Below, in pieces: positions 1 to 6,161 of a stretch of 6,814 nucleotides of DNA; position 1 is the first letter of the stretch; each line of letters begins with the position of its first letter. The notes beneath the pieces were generated by a model, which saw only the letters and a list, made by a program, of their open reading frames with translations, had not been told where the DNA came from and did not search any database. The DNA is taken from assembly GCF_002341865.1 (NCBI RefSeq), contig NZ_DDOV01000049.1:84450-91263 (forward strand). Reading direction: 5' to 3'. The position numbers and the translations under genes were made by a program. Source of the DNA: Clostridium sp. UBA2485 (GTDB taxonomy: Bacteria; Bacillota; Clostridia; Clostridiales; Clostridiaceae).

Positions 1-455
1 TAGATATAAAGAAAATAACTTTAAAGCCTTCTCTTACTTTAAAAACTAAAGTTGCACATGTTAAAAAAGTAGAGAAGGATATGTATATAAGCTATGGAAG
101 AACCTTTAAAACAGAAAGAGAAAGCAGAATTGCTACTTTGCCAATAGGTTATGCAGATGGATATTCAAGGCTTTTAAGCGGAAAGGCTAAGGTTATAATA
201 AATGGGAAATTAGCGAAAATAGTAGGAAGAATATGTATGGACCAATGCATGATTGACGTAACTGATATAGGAGAAGTCAAAATAGGTGATGAAGTTATAC
301 TTATTGGACAAGATGGCGATTTAAATATTGATGCAGATTATATAGCAGAACTTATGGGAACTATTAATTATGAAGTGATTTGTATGATTAAACATAGAGT
401 TCCTAGGGTATATATTAAAAGTGGAGAGATTATAAAGATTAGAAATTATTTTTAA
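1..455 (+). CDS. alr: Alanine racemase, C-terminal part (5' end outside the window)
   Basis: PLP-dependent racemase that interconverts L- and D-alanine in the cytoplasm, supplying D-alanine for peptidoglycan. The reading frame is open to the left edge from base 3, so the ATG at 81 is an internal methionine and not the start. About 150 residues are visible of a usual 380-390; the N-terminal PLP barrel and its lysine lie upstream. The visible part is the C-terminal beta domain. The SYG motif (Tyr codon 93-95) matches the catalytic tyrosine, Tyr265 in Geobacillus Alr. GYADGYSR, ICMDQ, INYEV and HRVPR are the other family signatures, which line the active-site entrance and the dimer partner's site. 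The stop is TAA at 453-455, inside a hairpin. Family assignment is firm. Whether it is the biosynthetic or a second, catabolic or sporulation copy cannot be told from here. Confidence 0.95.
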   Translation, partial: DIKKITLKPSLTLKTKVAHVKKVEKDMYISYGRTFKTERESRIATLPIGYADGYSRLLSGKAKVIINGKLAKIVGRICMDQCMIDVTDIGEVKIGDEVILIGQDGDLNIDADYIAELMGTINYEVICMIKHRVPRVYIKSGEIIKIRNYF

Positions 456-469
456 TTTCTAATCTTTAT
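432..469 (+). terminator. Long AT-rich hairpin over the alr stop codon, possible terminator
   Basis: A perfect 17-bp inverted repeat (432-448 with 453-469) has a TTTT loop. The TAA stop of alr (453-455) starts the right arm. Each arm has only a few G/C pairs, and no clean T-run follows (TAAAATTATTAC), so termination is inferred from position and from the new transcription unit that follows. Another possibility is a 3' stabilising stem. Confidence 0.4.
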
Positions 470-584
470 TAAAATTATTACTTCAATTTTTACTTTAGAT
501 ATACTATTTTTAAATTGTTAGTATTATAAAAGATTTTAACAATAAATGGTTTAGTGATACAATAAGAAAAAGATGTATAAGAGA

Positions 585-593
585 GGAGAGAGG
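585..593 (+). promoter_or_regulatory. Ribosome binding site that sets the thioesterase start
   Basis: The purine run GGAGAGAGG ends just before the ATG at 597, with GGAG placed about 8 bases upstream. It lies downstream of the other in-frame ATG at 573, which has no comparable site, so 597 is preferred as the start. Confidence 0.7.
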
Positions 594-596
594 TAT

Positions 597-1016
597 ATGA
601 GTTTTACTAAGATTACCGTTAGATATGGAGAGACTGATGCTATGGGGGTAGTACATCATGCCAATTATTATTTATATTTTGAAGTAGCTAGAGAGGACTT
701 AATTAAGGAACTAGGAATTTCGTATAAGGAACTAGAAGAAAGTGGAGTTATGCTGCCACTTGTAGAAACTCAATGTAAATATATGGAGGCTGCTAAATAT
801 GATGATAATTTAGTAGTAGAGGCTACTATTAGCCAATTAACGCCAGTTAAGGTTAGAGTTGCTTATGTTATTCGAAGAGAAGAGGATAATAAAATATTAG
901 CTAAAGGAAGTACTCTTCAAACCTTTGTAGATAGGAAAACTTTCAGAATAATTAATTTAAAAAATTTCAATAAAGAGCTATGGGATAATCTTATGAGTAA
1001 TTATCAGTGTCAATAA
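597..1016 (+). CDS. Acyl-CoA thioesterase, YbgC/FadM (4-hydroxybenzoyl-CoA thioesterase) family
   Basis: Single-domain hotdog-fold cytoplasmic thioesterase that hydrolyses acyl-CoA (or similar thioester) substrates. The 139-residue length from 597 is normal for the family. Near the N-terminus, RYGETDAMGVVHHANY is the family signature: Asp14 sits where the catalytic aspartate of 4-hydroxybenzoyl-CoA thioesterase lies, at the start of the long central helix (YLYFEVARE). The rest gives the expected strands, including VKVRVAYVIRR and ILAKGSTLQTFVD. The family is clear but the substrate is not; YbgC-type members act on short acyl-CoAs or acyl-ACPs in phospholipid metabolism, FadM-type members on long-chain acyl-CoAs. 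It stands alone, between the alr hairpin and its own terminator at 1062-1086. An upstream ATG at 573 would add 8 residues but lacks a ribosome binding site. Confidence 0.9.
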   Translation: MSFTKITVRYGETDAMGVVHHANYYLYFEVAREDLIKELGISYKELEESGVMLPLVETQCKYMEAAKYDDNLVVEATISQLTPVKVRVAYVIRREEDNKILAKGSTLQTFVDRKTFRIINLKNFNKELWDNLMSNYQCQ

Positions 1017-1061
1017 CTTATGCAATTGAGAATTGACGATTGACAATGGACAATTGTTGAT

Positions 1062-1086
1062 ACTTCTCTTTTATAAGAGAAGTTTT
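1062..1086 (+). terminator. Intrinsic terminator after the thioesterase gene
   Basis: A 9-bp perfect stem (ACTTCTCTT at 1062-1070 with AAGAGAAGT at 1075-1083) has a 4-base loop and leads into GTTTTAAATTT. It lies 45 bases after the stop at 1014-1016. The stem is also the first hairpin of the repeat described at 1024-1123. Confidence 0.6.
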
Positions 1087-1100
1087 AAATTTGTATCTTT

Positions 1101-1123
1101 TAAAAGTGAGAAGGTCACTTTTA
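1101..1123. repeat. Second intergenic hairpin
   Basis: TAAAAGTGA (1101-1109) pairs perfectly with TCACTTTTA (1115-1123) around a GAAGG loop. It has no good T-run on either strand, so it is more likely a structural part of the repeat or a back-up terminator than a primary one. Confidence 0.5.
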
Positions 1124-1253
1124 TTAAAAATCTATTAAAGAAATTAGGTTGTAAATTATAATATTTAAAGGCATAGATATATTGGAATATACATTATTTT
1201 ATCTATAGATGAAAATATATTGAGATGTTGATAATATAATTAAGTAAAATAAT

Positions 1254-1316
1254 GAAAAACTCCTCCTTAGAGAGATGATTAAATTATAATTAATCATCAA
1301 CCTAAGGAGGAATTTT
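1254..1316 (-). terminator. Strong terminator of the CofE-family gene, bidirectional in form
   Basis: TCCTCCTTAG (1261-1270) pairs with CTAAGGAGGA (1302-1311). After a small internal bulge, a second stem, GATGATTAA (1274-1282) with TTAATCATC (1290-1298), is closed by a 7-base loop. On the minus strand the hairpin is followed by GTTTTTCATT, a proper T-run, 30 bases past the ligase stop. The plus strand also runs into ATTTTTA, so it could stop transcription from either side. Confidence 0.85.
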
Positions 1317-1340
1317 TAGAGTATTTATTAATTTAAATTA

Positions 1341-2531
1341 CTATTTAGTGTAATTATCGAAGTAACCTTGAATGTATATAATAGGTGTACCTTTATCTCC
1401 ACTTCCTGAAGTTAAATCAGAAAGAGAACCGATAAGGTCAGTAAGTCTTCTAGGAGTAGTACCTTGTGATTCCATAGCACCTACAAGATCTGACTCTTTA
1501 TTTTTAATATATTCAGAGATAGCTTTTTTAAGTTCTTCTCCTTTTAAATCAGCAAAATTATTATCAGCAAGATATTTTAATTTAACTTCGTTAGGTGTAC
1601 CTTCAAGTCCTTTAGTATAAGCTGGTGATACAACAGGATCAGCTAGTTCCCAAATTTTTCCCACTGGATCTTTAAATGCACCATCACCATAAACCATGAC
1701 TTCAACAGTTTTTCCAGTCTTTTCTTTTAGTGCAGCTTGTATACTATCAACAACAGGTTGGCAGTCACGAGGGAAAAGTTTAACACTTTCTTCTGTAGCT
1801 TTATTTGAACCTAAAAGACCATAGTTTTCATTATAACCACTACCATCTATTGATGTTGATAAAATATCATCTAGGCTATAAATTTTTTCTCCACCATTAG
1901 CTTTTAAAATTCTTTTAGTTCTAAATCTTGTATGAATATCGCAAGTAAGAACATTTTTTGTATAATCTAAAATTGTTTTTGAATTATTTGAGAATATTAT
2001 TTCGCACTCAGTACCATATTCTTCAATTAAAGATTTATAATAATCAATATAGTCAACACCAGTAAAAGGATGTTTGTTATATCCAAAATGATCACGGAAT
2101 TGTTTTTCAGTTAAAACATCTGTCCAAGGATTCACACCTTTTTCATCAAGCATATCTATATCTACTAAATGGTTACCTACTTCATCAGATGGATAGCTAA
2201 ACATTAATACAATTTTTTTAGCTCCTTTTGCAATACCACGTAAGCAAATTGCAAAACGGTTACGGCTTAAAATTGGGAATATAACGCCAACAGTATCATC
2301 ACCAAATTTTGCACTTACATCTTTTGCAATTGCATCAATGCTTGCATAGTTTCCTTGAGCACGAGCGACTACAGATTCAGTTACAGTAACCACATCTTTA
2401 TCATTAATAGAAAAACCCTCTACTTCTGAAGCTTTTAATACACTGTCTACAACAATATCTGCTATATTGTCTCCTTTATTTATAATTGGGGCACGAAGAC
2501 CTCTAACAACAGTTCCAACTACTCTTTCCAT
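1341..2531 (-). CDS. CofE-like coenzyme F420-0:L-glutamate ligase family protein
   Basis: A 396-residue cytoplasmic protein of the F420_ligase/CofE family (COG1478 type). In methanogens and actinobacteria CofE adds gamma-linked glutamates to F420-0 using GTP and divalent metals. The N-terminal half shows the family pattern: GLRAPIINKGDNIADIV (11-27), an acidic DKDVVTVTESVVARAQGN segment (44-61) matching the 'vtSkivSkAeGr' signature, and SRNRF (89-93). The segment VYGDGAFKDPVGKIW (280-294) resembles the CofE stretch with metal-binding acidic residues. It is longer than archaeal CofE (about 250 residues), with an inserted middle region and a C-terminal extension. The start at 2531 is supported by TAAGGAGA (plus-strand 2540-2547). 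It has its own terminator and is divergent from a LysR regulator. No F420 biosynthesis gene is nearby and clostridia are not known F420 makers, so the true substrate is open; gamma-glutamylation of another acceptor is an inference. Confidence 0.85.
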   Translation of the reverse strand: MERVVGTVVRGLRAPIINKGDNIADIVVDSVLKASEVEGFSINDKDVVTVTESVVARAQGNYASIDAIAKDVSAKFGDDTVGVIFPILSRNRFAICLRGIAKGAKKIVLMFSYPSDEVGNHLVDIDMLDEKGVNPWTDVLTEKQFRDHFGYNKHPFTGVDYIDYYKSLIEEYGTECEIIFSNNSKTILDYTKNVLTCDIHTRFRTKRILKANGGEKIYSLDDILSTSIDGSGYNENYGLLGSNKATEESVKLFPRDCQPVVDSIQAALKEKTGKTVEVMVYGDGAFKDPVGKIWELADPVVSPAYTKGLEGTPNEVKLKYLADNNFADLKGEELKKAISEYIKNKESDLVGAMESQGTTPRRLTDLIGSLSDLTSGSGDKGTPIIYIQGYFDNYTK

Positions 2532-2574
2532 TTAAAATCTCTCCTTAAGCATTATTTATTTTCGATTGAAAATG

Positions 2575-2621
2575 TACTTTACCCTTTTACTATATACTAT
2601 TTTTATGATATAAGTAAAGTA
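2575..2621. promoter_or_regulatory. Candidate LysR-type operator dyad in the divergent control region
   Basis: TACTTTAC (2575-2582) and GTAAAGTA (2614-2621) form a perfect 8-bp inverted repeat with half-site centres 39 bases apart. Between them lies a second, weaker dyad, TATAT (2591-2595) and ATATA (2608-2612). LysR-type regulators usually bind dyads in the shared region between themselves and a divergent target. The right half-site overlaps the proposed -35 of the minus-strand gene. Binding is inferred, and AT-rich DNA yields chance dyads. Confidence 0.35.
2589..2618 (-). promoter_or_regulatory. Candidate sigma-A promoter for the CofE-family gene
   Basis: On the minus strand, TTTACT (plus-strand 2613-2618) and TATAGT (2589-2594) are 18 bases apart, matching the -35 at 4 of 6 and the -10 at 5 of 6 positions. 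The start point would fall near 2582, giving a leader of about 50 bases. AT richness makes other choices possible. Confidence 0.35.
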
Positions 2622-2655
2622 AATAGATATTATATTAGGTATAAGGAGAGCTTAT

Positions 2656-3540
2656 ATGATAAACAAATTAGATTTATACAAAATTTTCTGTCAAGTAGCT
2701 GAATGTGAAAGTTTTTCTAAAGCTTCTAAAATACTTTACATGACACAACCAGCTGTAAGCCAAGCAATTATGCAACTTGAAAAAGAACTAGATATAAGAC
2801 TTTTCACTAGAACACCTAAAGGAGTTAATCTTACCAAGGAAGGACAACTGTTATATGAATATACAAGTTCCGCTATTAATTTAATTAGTGTAGGAGAAAA
2901 AAAATTAGAAGAAGTTAAAAATTTAATGGTTGGAGATTTACAGATAGGTGTTGGAGATACTATTTCACGATATTTTTTATTACCTTTTTTAGAAAAGTTT
3001 CATAGTAAATATCCAAATATTAAGCTAAAAATAATCAATCGTACAACTTTAGAACTTTGTGATATGCTAAAGTCAGGGGAAATTGACATTGCAATTGGTA
3101 ATTTACCTATTAAAGACTCTTCTTTAGAGATAAGAAAATGTATAGATATTAGAGATGTTTTTGTTTGTGGAGAAAAATATAAAGAAAAATTATCTGAACC
3201 TATAAGTCTTGAAGAGTTAGCTGAGCTACCACTTATATTACTTGAAACTAATTCAAATTCAAGACTGTATGTAGAAAAGTATATGCTATCAAAAGGAATC
3301 AAAATGAAACCAGAAATTGAACTTGGTTCTCATGAATTATTATTAGAATTTGCAAAAATAAATTTAGGTATATCCTGTGTTATTAAAGAATTTTCGCAAG
3401 AGTATTTAAAAAATGGTCTATTATATGAAGTAAAGCTTACTGAAGAGATTCCAAAAAGAAGCATAGGAATTTGTTTTCTAAAAAATATATCTTTATCACC
3501 CTCTTCAACAAAATTTGTTGAAATATTAGAAAGTGAATAG
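2656..3540 (+). CDS. LysR-family transcriptional regulator
   Basis: A 294-residue DNA-binding regulator with the usual LysR length and layout. Residues 1-60 form the winged helix-turn-helix: FSKASKILYMTQPAVSQAI (20-38) is the classic recognition region, followed by LEKELDIRLFTRT and the wing with LTKEG. A linker helix leads into the periplasmic-binding-protein-like effector domain from about residue 90 (LQIGVGDTISRYFLLPFLEKF, ending near 294). The ATG follows AAGGAGAG (2643-2650) at normal spacing. It is divergent from the CofE-family gene with 124 bases between starts, the classical LysR/target arrangement, so that ligase is the most likely target, along with its own gene. The effector cannot be read from sequence; the binding domain resembles generic CysB/CynR-type LysR proteins. 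The family is certain, the target inferred. Confidence 0.93.
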   Translation: MINKLDLYKIFCQVAECESFSKASKILYMTQPAVSQAIMQLEKELDIRLFTRTPKGVNLTKEGQLLYEYTSSAINLISVGEKKLEEVKNLMVGDLQIGVGDTISRYFLLPFLEKFHSKYPNIKLKIINRTTLELCDMLKSGEIDIAIGNLPIKDSSLEIRKCIDIRDVFVCGEKYKEKLSEPISLEELAELPLILLETNSNSRLYVEKYMLSKGIKMKPEIELGSHELLLEFAKINLGISCVIKEFSQEYLKNGLLYEVKLTEEIPKRSIGICFLKNISLSPSSTKFVEILESE

Positions 3541-3608
3541 ATTTAAAAGAGTAAATATTAAAGAAGCTATAAAGTTATGCTAGGTAAAAATTATTGATGT
3601 ATTTCTAG

Positions 3609-3644
3609 AACATAGGGCTTACCATATAGGACAGGCCCTATGTT
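3609..3644. terminator. Hairpin between convergent genes, probable shared terminator
   Basis: AACATAGGGC (3609-3618) pairs perfectly with GCCCTATGTT (3635-3644) around a 16-base loop. It lies between the end of the LysR gene (3540) and the end of the minus-strand gene (3654). No strong T-run follows on either strand, so the terminator role rests on its position and on being GC-rich for this DNA. Confidence 0.5.
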
Positions 3645-3653
3645 ATACCTTGT

Positions 3654-3908
3654 TTAGTTATCATGTTGCTTTTTATATATAATAAAAATTATAAATACTA
3701 TTATAGTTATTAAAGCCGATAATAACATAAATATATTATTAATTAGAAAAGTCTTTACTGATTTATCTTTATAGTTATTTTGATTTGTGTCTCTATCTTG
3801 TATGCTCGCATTAGTTGCAGCAGCGGATTGTTTTTTATCTTCATCAATCTTTTTTTGTGCTTCAAAGTATTTCCCTTCATTTATGTATTGTTGGTAACGA
3901 AGTACCAT
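3654..3908 (-). CDS. C-terminal fragment with membrane anchor (hypothetical protein)
   Basis: The 84-residue open frame starts with a charged, helix-prone stretch (RYQQYINEGKYFEAQKK, then DEDKKQ), continues as a polar linker rich in Asn, Asp and Gln (about 29-50), and ends in one hydrophobic helix (about 55-78, FMLLSALITIIVFIIFIIY) with a KKQHDN tail. This is a type I-like anchor with the tail inside. The ATG at 3908 lies 9 bases after the upstream gene's stop and is preceded by CCATATGAA, with no Shine-Dalgarno sequence, so independent translation is doubtful. It is best read as the 3' half of the split gene; translational coupling to the upstream frame is the alternative. Confidence 0.5.
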   Translation of the reverse strand: MVLRYQQYINEGKYFEAQKKIDEDKKQSAAATNASIQDRDTNQNNYKDKSVKTFLINNIFMLLSALITIIVFIIFIIYKKQHDN

Positions 3909-3917
3909 TTCATATGG

Positions 3918-4274
3918 TTAACTTATAAGTTCTAAAGTTTTATAATCTTCAGATGTACATTTAAATATCCAAGTATCATTAATTTTATTATCATCTAATA
4001 AAATTGCTACAATAACGTCTCCAATTCTAGGAATGTCCTCTGTTCCATAATATTTGTCAAATTCTTTCACTTGAAATTCTTTTTCTTCAATACTTCCCAT
4101 CATAATAGTTAATGGTTTAATGTTGTATAAGTCAGTATTAATATCAGTGATTTTACCTATAAAAAGTGCCTCTTGTTCGTCTAAGATAATTGATTCTGGT
4201 ATATCTCCTGCAAAAACATTTGTACTTATAGATAATAATAAAATAAGAATGATAACAGTAACTTTTTTAATCAT
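3918..4274 (-). CDS. Exported hypothetical protein (N-terminal part of the split gene)
   Basis: A 118-residue product with a clear signal peptide: MIKK, a hydrophobic core VTVIILILLLSIS, then TNVFAGD with likely cleavage after VFA. The mature part is a small, probably beta-rich domain (ALFIGKITDIN, KEFQVKEFDKYYG, IPRIGDVIVAILLDD, TWIFKCTSEDYK) that I cannot assign to a family. The start at 4274 is chosen over the longer frame from 4340 because AGGAGG lies 6 bases upstream and the signal peptide begins exactly there. Translation ends at TAA (3918-3920), so without readthrough the product would be released instead of anchored, since the membrane helix is encoded beyond the stop. An extended -10 promoter is proposed at 4352-4360. 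Confidence 0.7.
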   Translation of the reverse strand: MIKKVTVIILILLLSISTNVFAGDIPESIILDEQEALFIGKITDINTDLYNIKPLTIMMGSIEEKEFQVKEFDKYYGTEDIPRIGDVIVAILLDDNKINDTWIFKCTSEDYKTLELIS

Positions 4275-4280
4275 CTGAAA

Positions 4281-4286
4281 CCTCCT
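4281..4286 (-). promoter_or_regulatory. Ribosome binding site that sets the exported-protein start
   Basis: The minus strand reads AGGAGG, 6 bases before the ATG at 4274. It supports the MIKK start and excludes the in-frame ATG at 4340, which has no such site. Confidence 0.85.
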
Positions 4287-4340
4287 AAAAATATTCATGA
4301 TATATAATTTAAGCATTAATAAAAGGCCTCTATTTTGCAT

Positions 4341-4750
4341 ATATGTAACTAATTATAACATAAGATACCAATTTCTTTATTTATATGAAAATATGTTTAT
4401 TTAGTAAATATAATCTTTGAATTATATATTTTAAGTAGTAGATTTATGAAATAGTAATTGAGTAGAAAGGACAATTTTTCTGTATTAATTATACCTATAG
4501 ATATGACGTGAACTATTTGATAAATAAATAATGTTTTGATTTAAAAAATGTTATTATAGATGAGGAATAAAAAGTAAAAGTAAATTTAATTAAGTAAAAT
4601 TTAGCTTAAAAACATATTTATCTCATTTTAACATTTATTAAATTTATTTACGTACTCTTTATAGGTAATGTCAATATTAGAATAAATAACTATTAGATAA
4701 AATACATTTAAGATTCTTATAAATAATTAAAATTTTAGGAGGGAAACAAA
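4341..4750. other. AT-rich non-coding stretch of 410 bases between divergent genes
   Basis: No coding frame with a ribosome binding site and no riboswitch-like or strong hairpin structure was found. The left end carries the minus-strand promoter candidate (4352-4360). For the rhodanese gene, possible -10 elements are TGTTATTAT (4549-4557, extended type) and TATAAA (4718-4723), both without a convincing -35. The right end holds the AGGAGGG ribosome binding site (4737-4743). The rest I cannot explain. Confidence 0.6.
4352..4360 (-). promoter_or_regulatory. Candidate extended -10 promoter for the exported-protein gene
   Basis: The minus strand reads TGTTATAAT, a perfect TATAAT with the TGn extension, about 78 bases upstream of the ATG at 4274. 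No good -35 is seen at 17 bases, which extended -10 promoters can tolerate. Confidence 0.4.
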
Positions 4751-6133
4751 ATGAAAAAAGTAACAAAAAATTTATCTCTTATCTTAATTTTATCTCTATC
4801 TATAGTTCTTTTGGCAGCTTGTGGCAAGAAGGAAGAGTCTAAGGTAGAGACAACAGGAAAAACAATTTCTACAAGTGAGCTTAAAGATAAGATTGGTAAA
4901 GATGATTGGGTTATTGTAGATACGAGAGAAAGTGATGCCTTTAATGGTTGGAAATTTGATGAGGTCACAAGAGGTGGTCATGTAAAAGGAGCTACAGACT
5001 TTTCAGCTTCTTGGTTAAAGGTTGACTCTCAGGATAAGGAGAAAATATTAGATGAAGCTTTGAAAACAAAGGGAATCTCAAATGAAAAAAATATTGTTCT
5101 TTATGATGCTAATGAAAAAGATGCTAGTGAAGTAGCAGATTATTTAGCTAAAAAGGGATATGAGAATTTATATACTTATGACGTTAAAGAGTGGGCTAAG
5201 GACTCAAGTCTTGAAATGGAATCTTATCCAAATTATGAAATGGTAGTTCCAGTATCTTGGGTAAAAGATTTAGTAGAAGGAAAGAAACCCGAAACTTATA
5301 ATGGCAATGACTTTAAAATATTTGAAGTTAGCTGGGGTGATGAGACAAAATCACCAGATTATTTAAAAGTTGGTCACATAAAAGGTGCAGTACATATAAA
5401 TACCGATGAAGTTGAAGAAGGACCTCTTTGGAATCGTCTTTCAGATGATAAACTTATAAAATTTGCAGAAGGCAAGGGAATTACAGTAGATACAACCACT
5501 ATATTATATGGACCAGATTCAACTGCAGCTTATAGAGTTGCTGCTATATTAAAGTATTTAGGTGTTAAAGATGTTAGAGTAATAAATGGTGGAACTGAAA
5601 AGTGGAAAGCATCAGGATATGAACTAGAAAAAGAATCGAATAAAGCTACTCCAGTAGGTTCTTTTGGAGTAACTACACCAGCAAATAAAGGGTATATTAT
5701 TGATATGCCAGAAGCTAAAGAGATATTAGCAGATAAACAAGGAAGTAAATTAGTAGATATAAGAGCTTGGGAAGAGTATACAGGTAAAATCTCAGGTTAT
5801 GACTATATTAAACCAACAGGACGTCCAGCTGGAGCTGTTTGGGGACATGCAGGTACAGACTCATCAAGCTTACAGGACTACAGAAATTTAGATAATACAA
5901 TGCGTAATAAAGATGAAATTCTAGCTATGTGGAAAGAATGGGGAATTACACCTGATCAAAGATTATCCTTTTTCTGTGGAACAGGATGGAGAGCAGCAGA
6001 AGTATTAGTATATGCTGATGTGATGGGACTAAAAGATATTTCTCTTTATGATGGTGGTTGGAATGAATGGAGTGGAAACACCGGAAATCCAGCAGGACCT
6101 GTAGAAACAGGAGAACCTAAAAAACAACAATAA
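4751..6133 (+). CDS. Three-domain rhodanese (sulfurtransferase) lipoprotein, YnjE-like
   Basis: A 460-residue lipoprotein with three tandem rhodanese domains, which in active members carry sulfur from thiosulfate or another donor to an acceptor through a cysteine persulfide. Residues 1-23 are a lipoprotein signal peptide ending in LLAAC; Cys24 would be lipidated, placing the enzyme on the outer face of the membrane. Domain 1 (about 36-160) has an aspartate (YDAN, Asp119) where the catalytic cysteine should be. Domain 2 (about 165-300) has YGPD (around Gly254) there. Domain 3 (about 310-450) keeps Cys409 in the loop C-G-T-G-W-R. This pattern, with only the last domain active and the CGTGWR loop, matches E. 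coli YnjE. The start follows AGGAGGG (4737-4743) at good spacing. A membrane protein gene follows after 28 bases, likely in the same transcript. Sulfur donor and acceptor are unknown. Confidence 0.93.
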   Translation: MKKVTKNLSLILILSLSIVLLAACGKKEESKVETTGKTISTSELKDKIGKDDWVIVDTRESDAFNGWKFDEVTRGGHVKGATDFSASWLKVDSQDKEKILDEALKTKGISNEKNIVLYDANEKDASEVADYLAKKGYENLYTYDVKEWAKDSSLEMESYPNYEMVVPVSWVKDLVEGKKPETYNGNDFKIFEVSWGDETKSPDYLKVGHIKGAVHINTDEVEEGPLWNRLSDDKLIKFAEGKGITVDTTTILYGPDSTAAYRVAAILKYLGVKDVRVINGGTEKWKASGYELEKESNKATPVGSFGVTTPANKGYIIDMPEAKEILADKQGSKLVDIRAWEEYTGKISGYDYIKPTGRPAGAVWGHAGTDSSSLQDYRNLDNTMRNKDEILAMWKEWGITPDQRLSFFCGTGWRAAEVLVYADVMGLKDISLYDGGWNEWSGNTGNPAGPVETGEPKKQQ

Positions 6134-6161
6134 TTAATAGAAATTTTATAAGGTATGAAAT

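Larger units (their letters stand above)
1024..1123. repeat. Intergenic repeat: heptamer array followed by two hairpins
   Basis: Five consecutive 7-base units follow the pattern AATTGAC: AATTGAG (1024), AATTGAC (1031), GATTGAC (1038), AATGGAC (1045), AATTGTT (1052). Hairpin one (1062-1083) and hairpin two (1101-1123) follow directly. The right edge of the window has the same order, starting at 6724. Aligned from ACAATT (1050 and 6743), the two copies are roughly 70% identical by eye over about 45 bases with one 2-base gap. A dispersed intergenic repeat family is inferred; only these two copies are visible. Confidence 0.5.
1017..1340. other. Intergenic region of 324 bases with repeats and hairpins
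   Basis: No credible gene is present on either strand. From left to right it holds a degenerate heptamer array (1024-1058), a terminator-like hairpin (1062-1083), a second perfect hairpin (1101-1123), an AT-rich stretch with no recognisable feature (about 1124-1253), and the strong terminator of the minus-strand ligase gene (1254-1316). Confidence 0.7.
3654..4274 (-). pseudogene. Secreted, C-terminally anchored protein split by one in-frame stop codon
   Basis: The two minus-strand open frames 4274-3918 and 3908-3654 are in the same reading frame, separated only by TAA (plus-strand 3918-3920) and three sense codons (Pro-Tyr-Glu). Read through, they give a coherent protein of about 205 residues: signal peptide, extracellular domain, charged Lys/Glu/Gln-rich segment, polar linker, one C-terminal membrane helix and a short basic tail. 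The second frame has no ribosome binding site or signal peptide of its own, which argues that both are parts of one gene hit by a nonsense mutation. Alternatives are a sequencing error, stop readthrough, or two real genes. I do not recognise the family. No frameshift is needed and the downstream frame is intact, so the event is recent or the stop is tolerated. Confidence 0.65.

Noticed and set aside
573..596. Upstream ATG that would lengthen the thioesterase by 8 residues
   Set aside because: The ribosome binding site lies between this ATG and the one at 597, and the family signature starts right after the later start.
1302..1311. AAGGAGG sequences that look like ribosome binding sites
   Set aside because: They are the arms of the strong terminator hairpin; no start codon lies at a suitable distance on either strand.
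1372..1620. Plus-strand open frame of 82 codons
   Set aside because: It lies wholly antisense to the CofE-family gene, has no ribosome binding site, and its translation has no recognisable features.
3000..3302. Minus-strand open frame of 100 codons
   Set aside because: It is antisense to the effector domain of the LysR gene and has no start signals.
4275..4340. 22-codon N-terminal extension of the exported protein from the ATG at 4340
   Set aside because: AGGAGG lies within this stretch just before 4274, and the signal peptide starts at 4274.
4361..4736. Possible riboswitch or small RNA in the long AT-rich gap
   Set aside because: I found no conserved riboswitch motif, no strong stem and no terminator; only weak AT-rich pairings expected by chance.
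4735..4981. Two overlapping minus-strand open frames (77 and 61 codons)
   Set aside because: Both are shadows of the rhodanese signal peptide and first domain.
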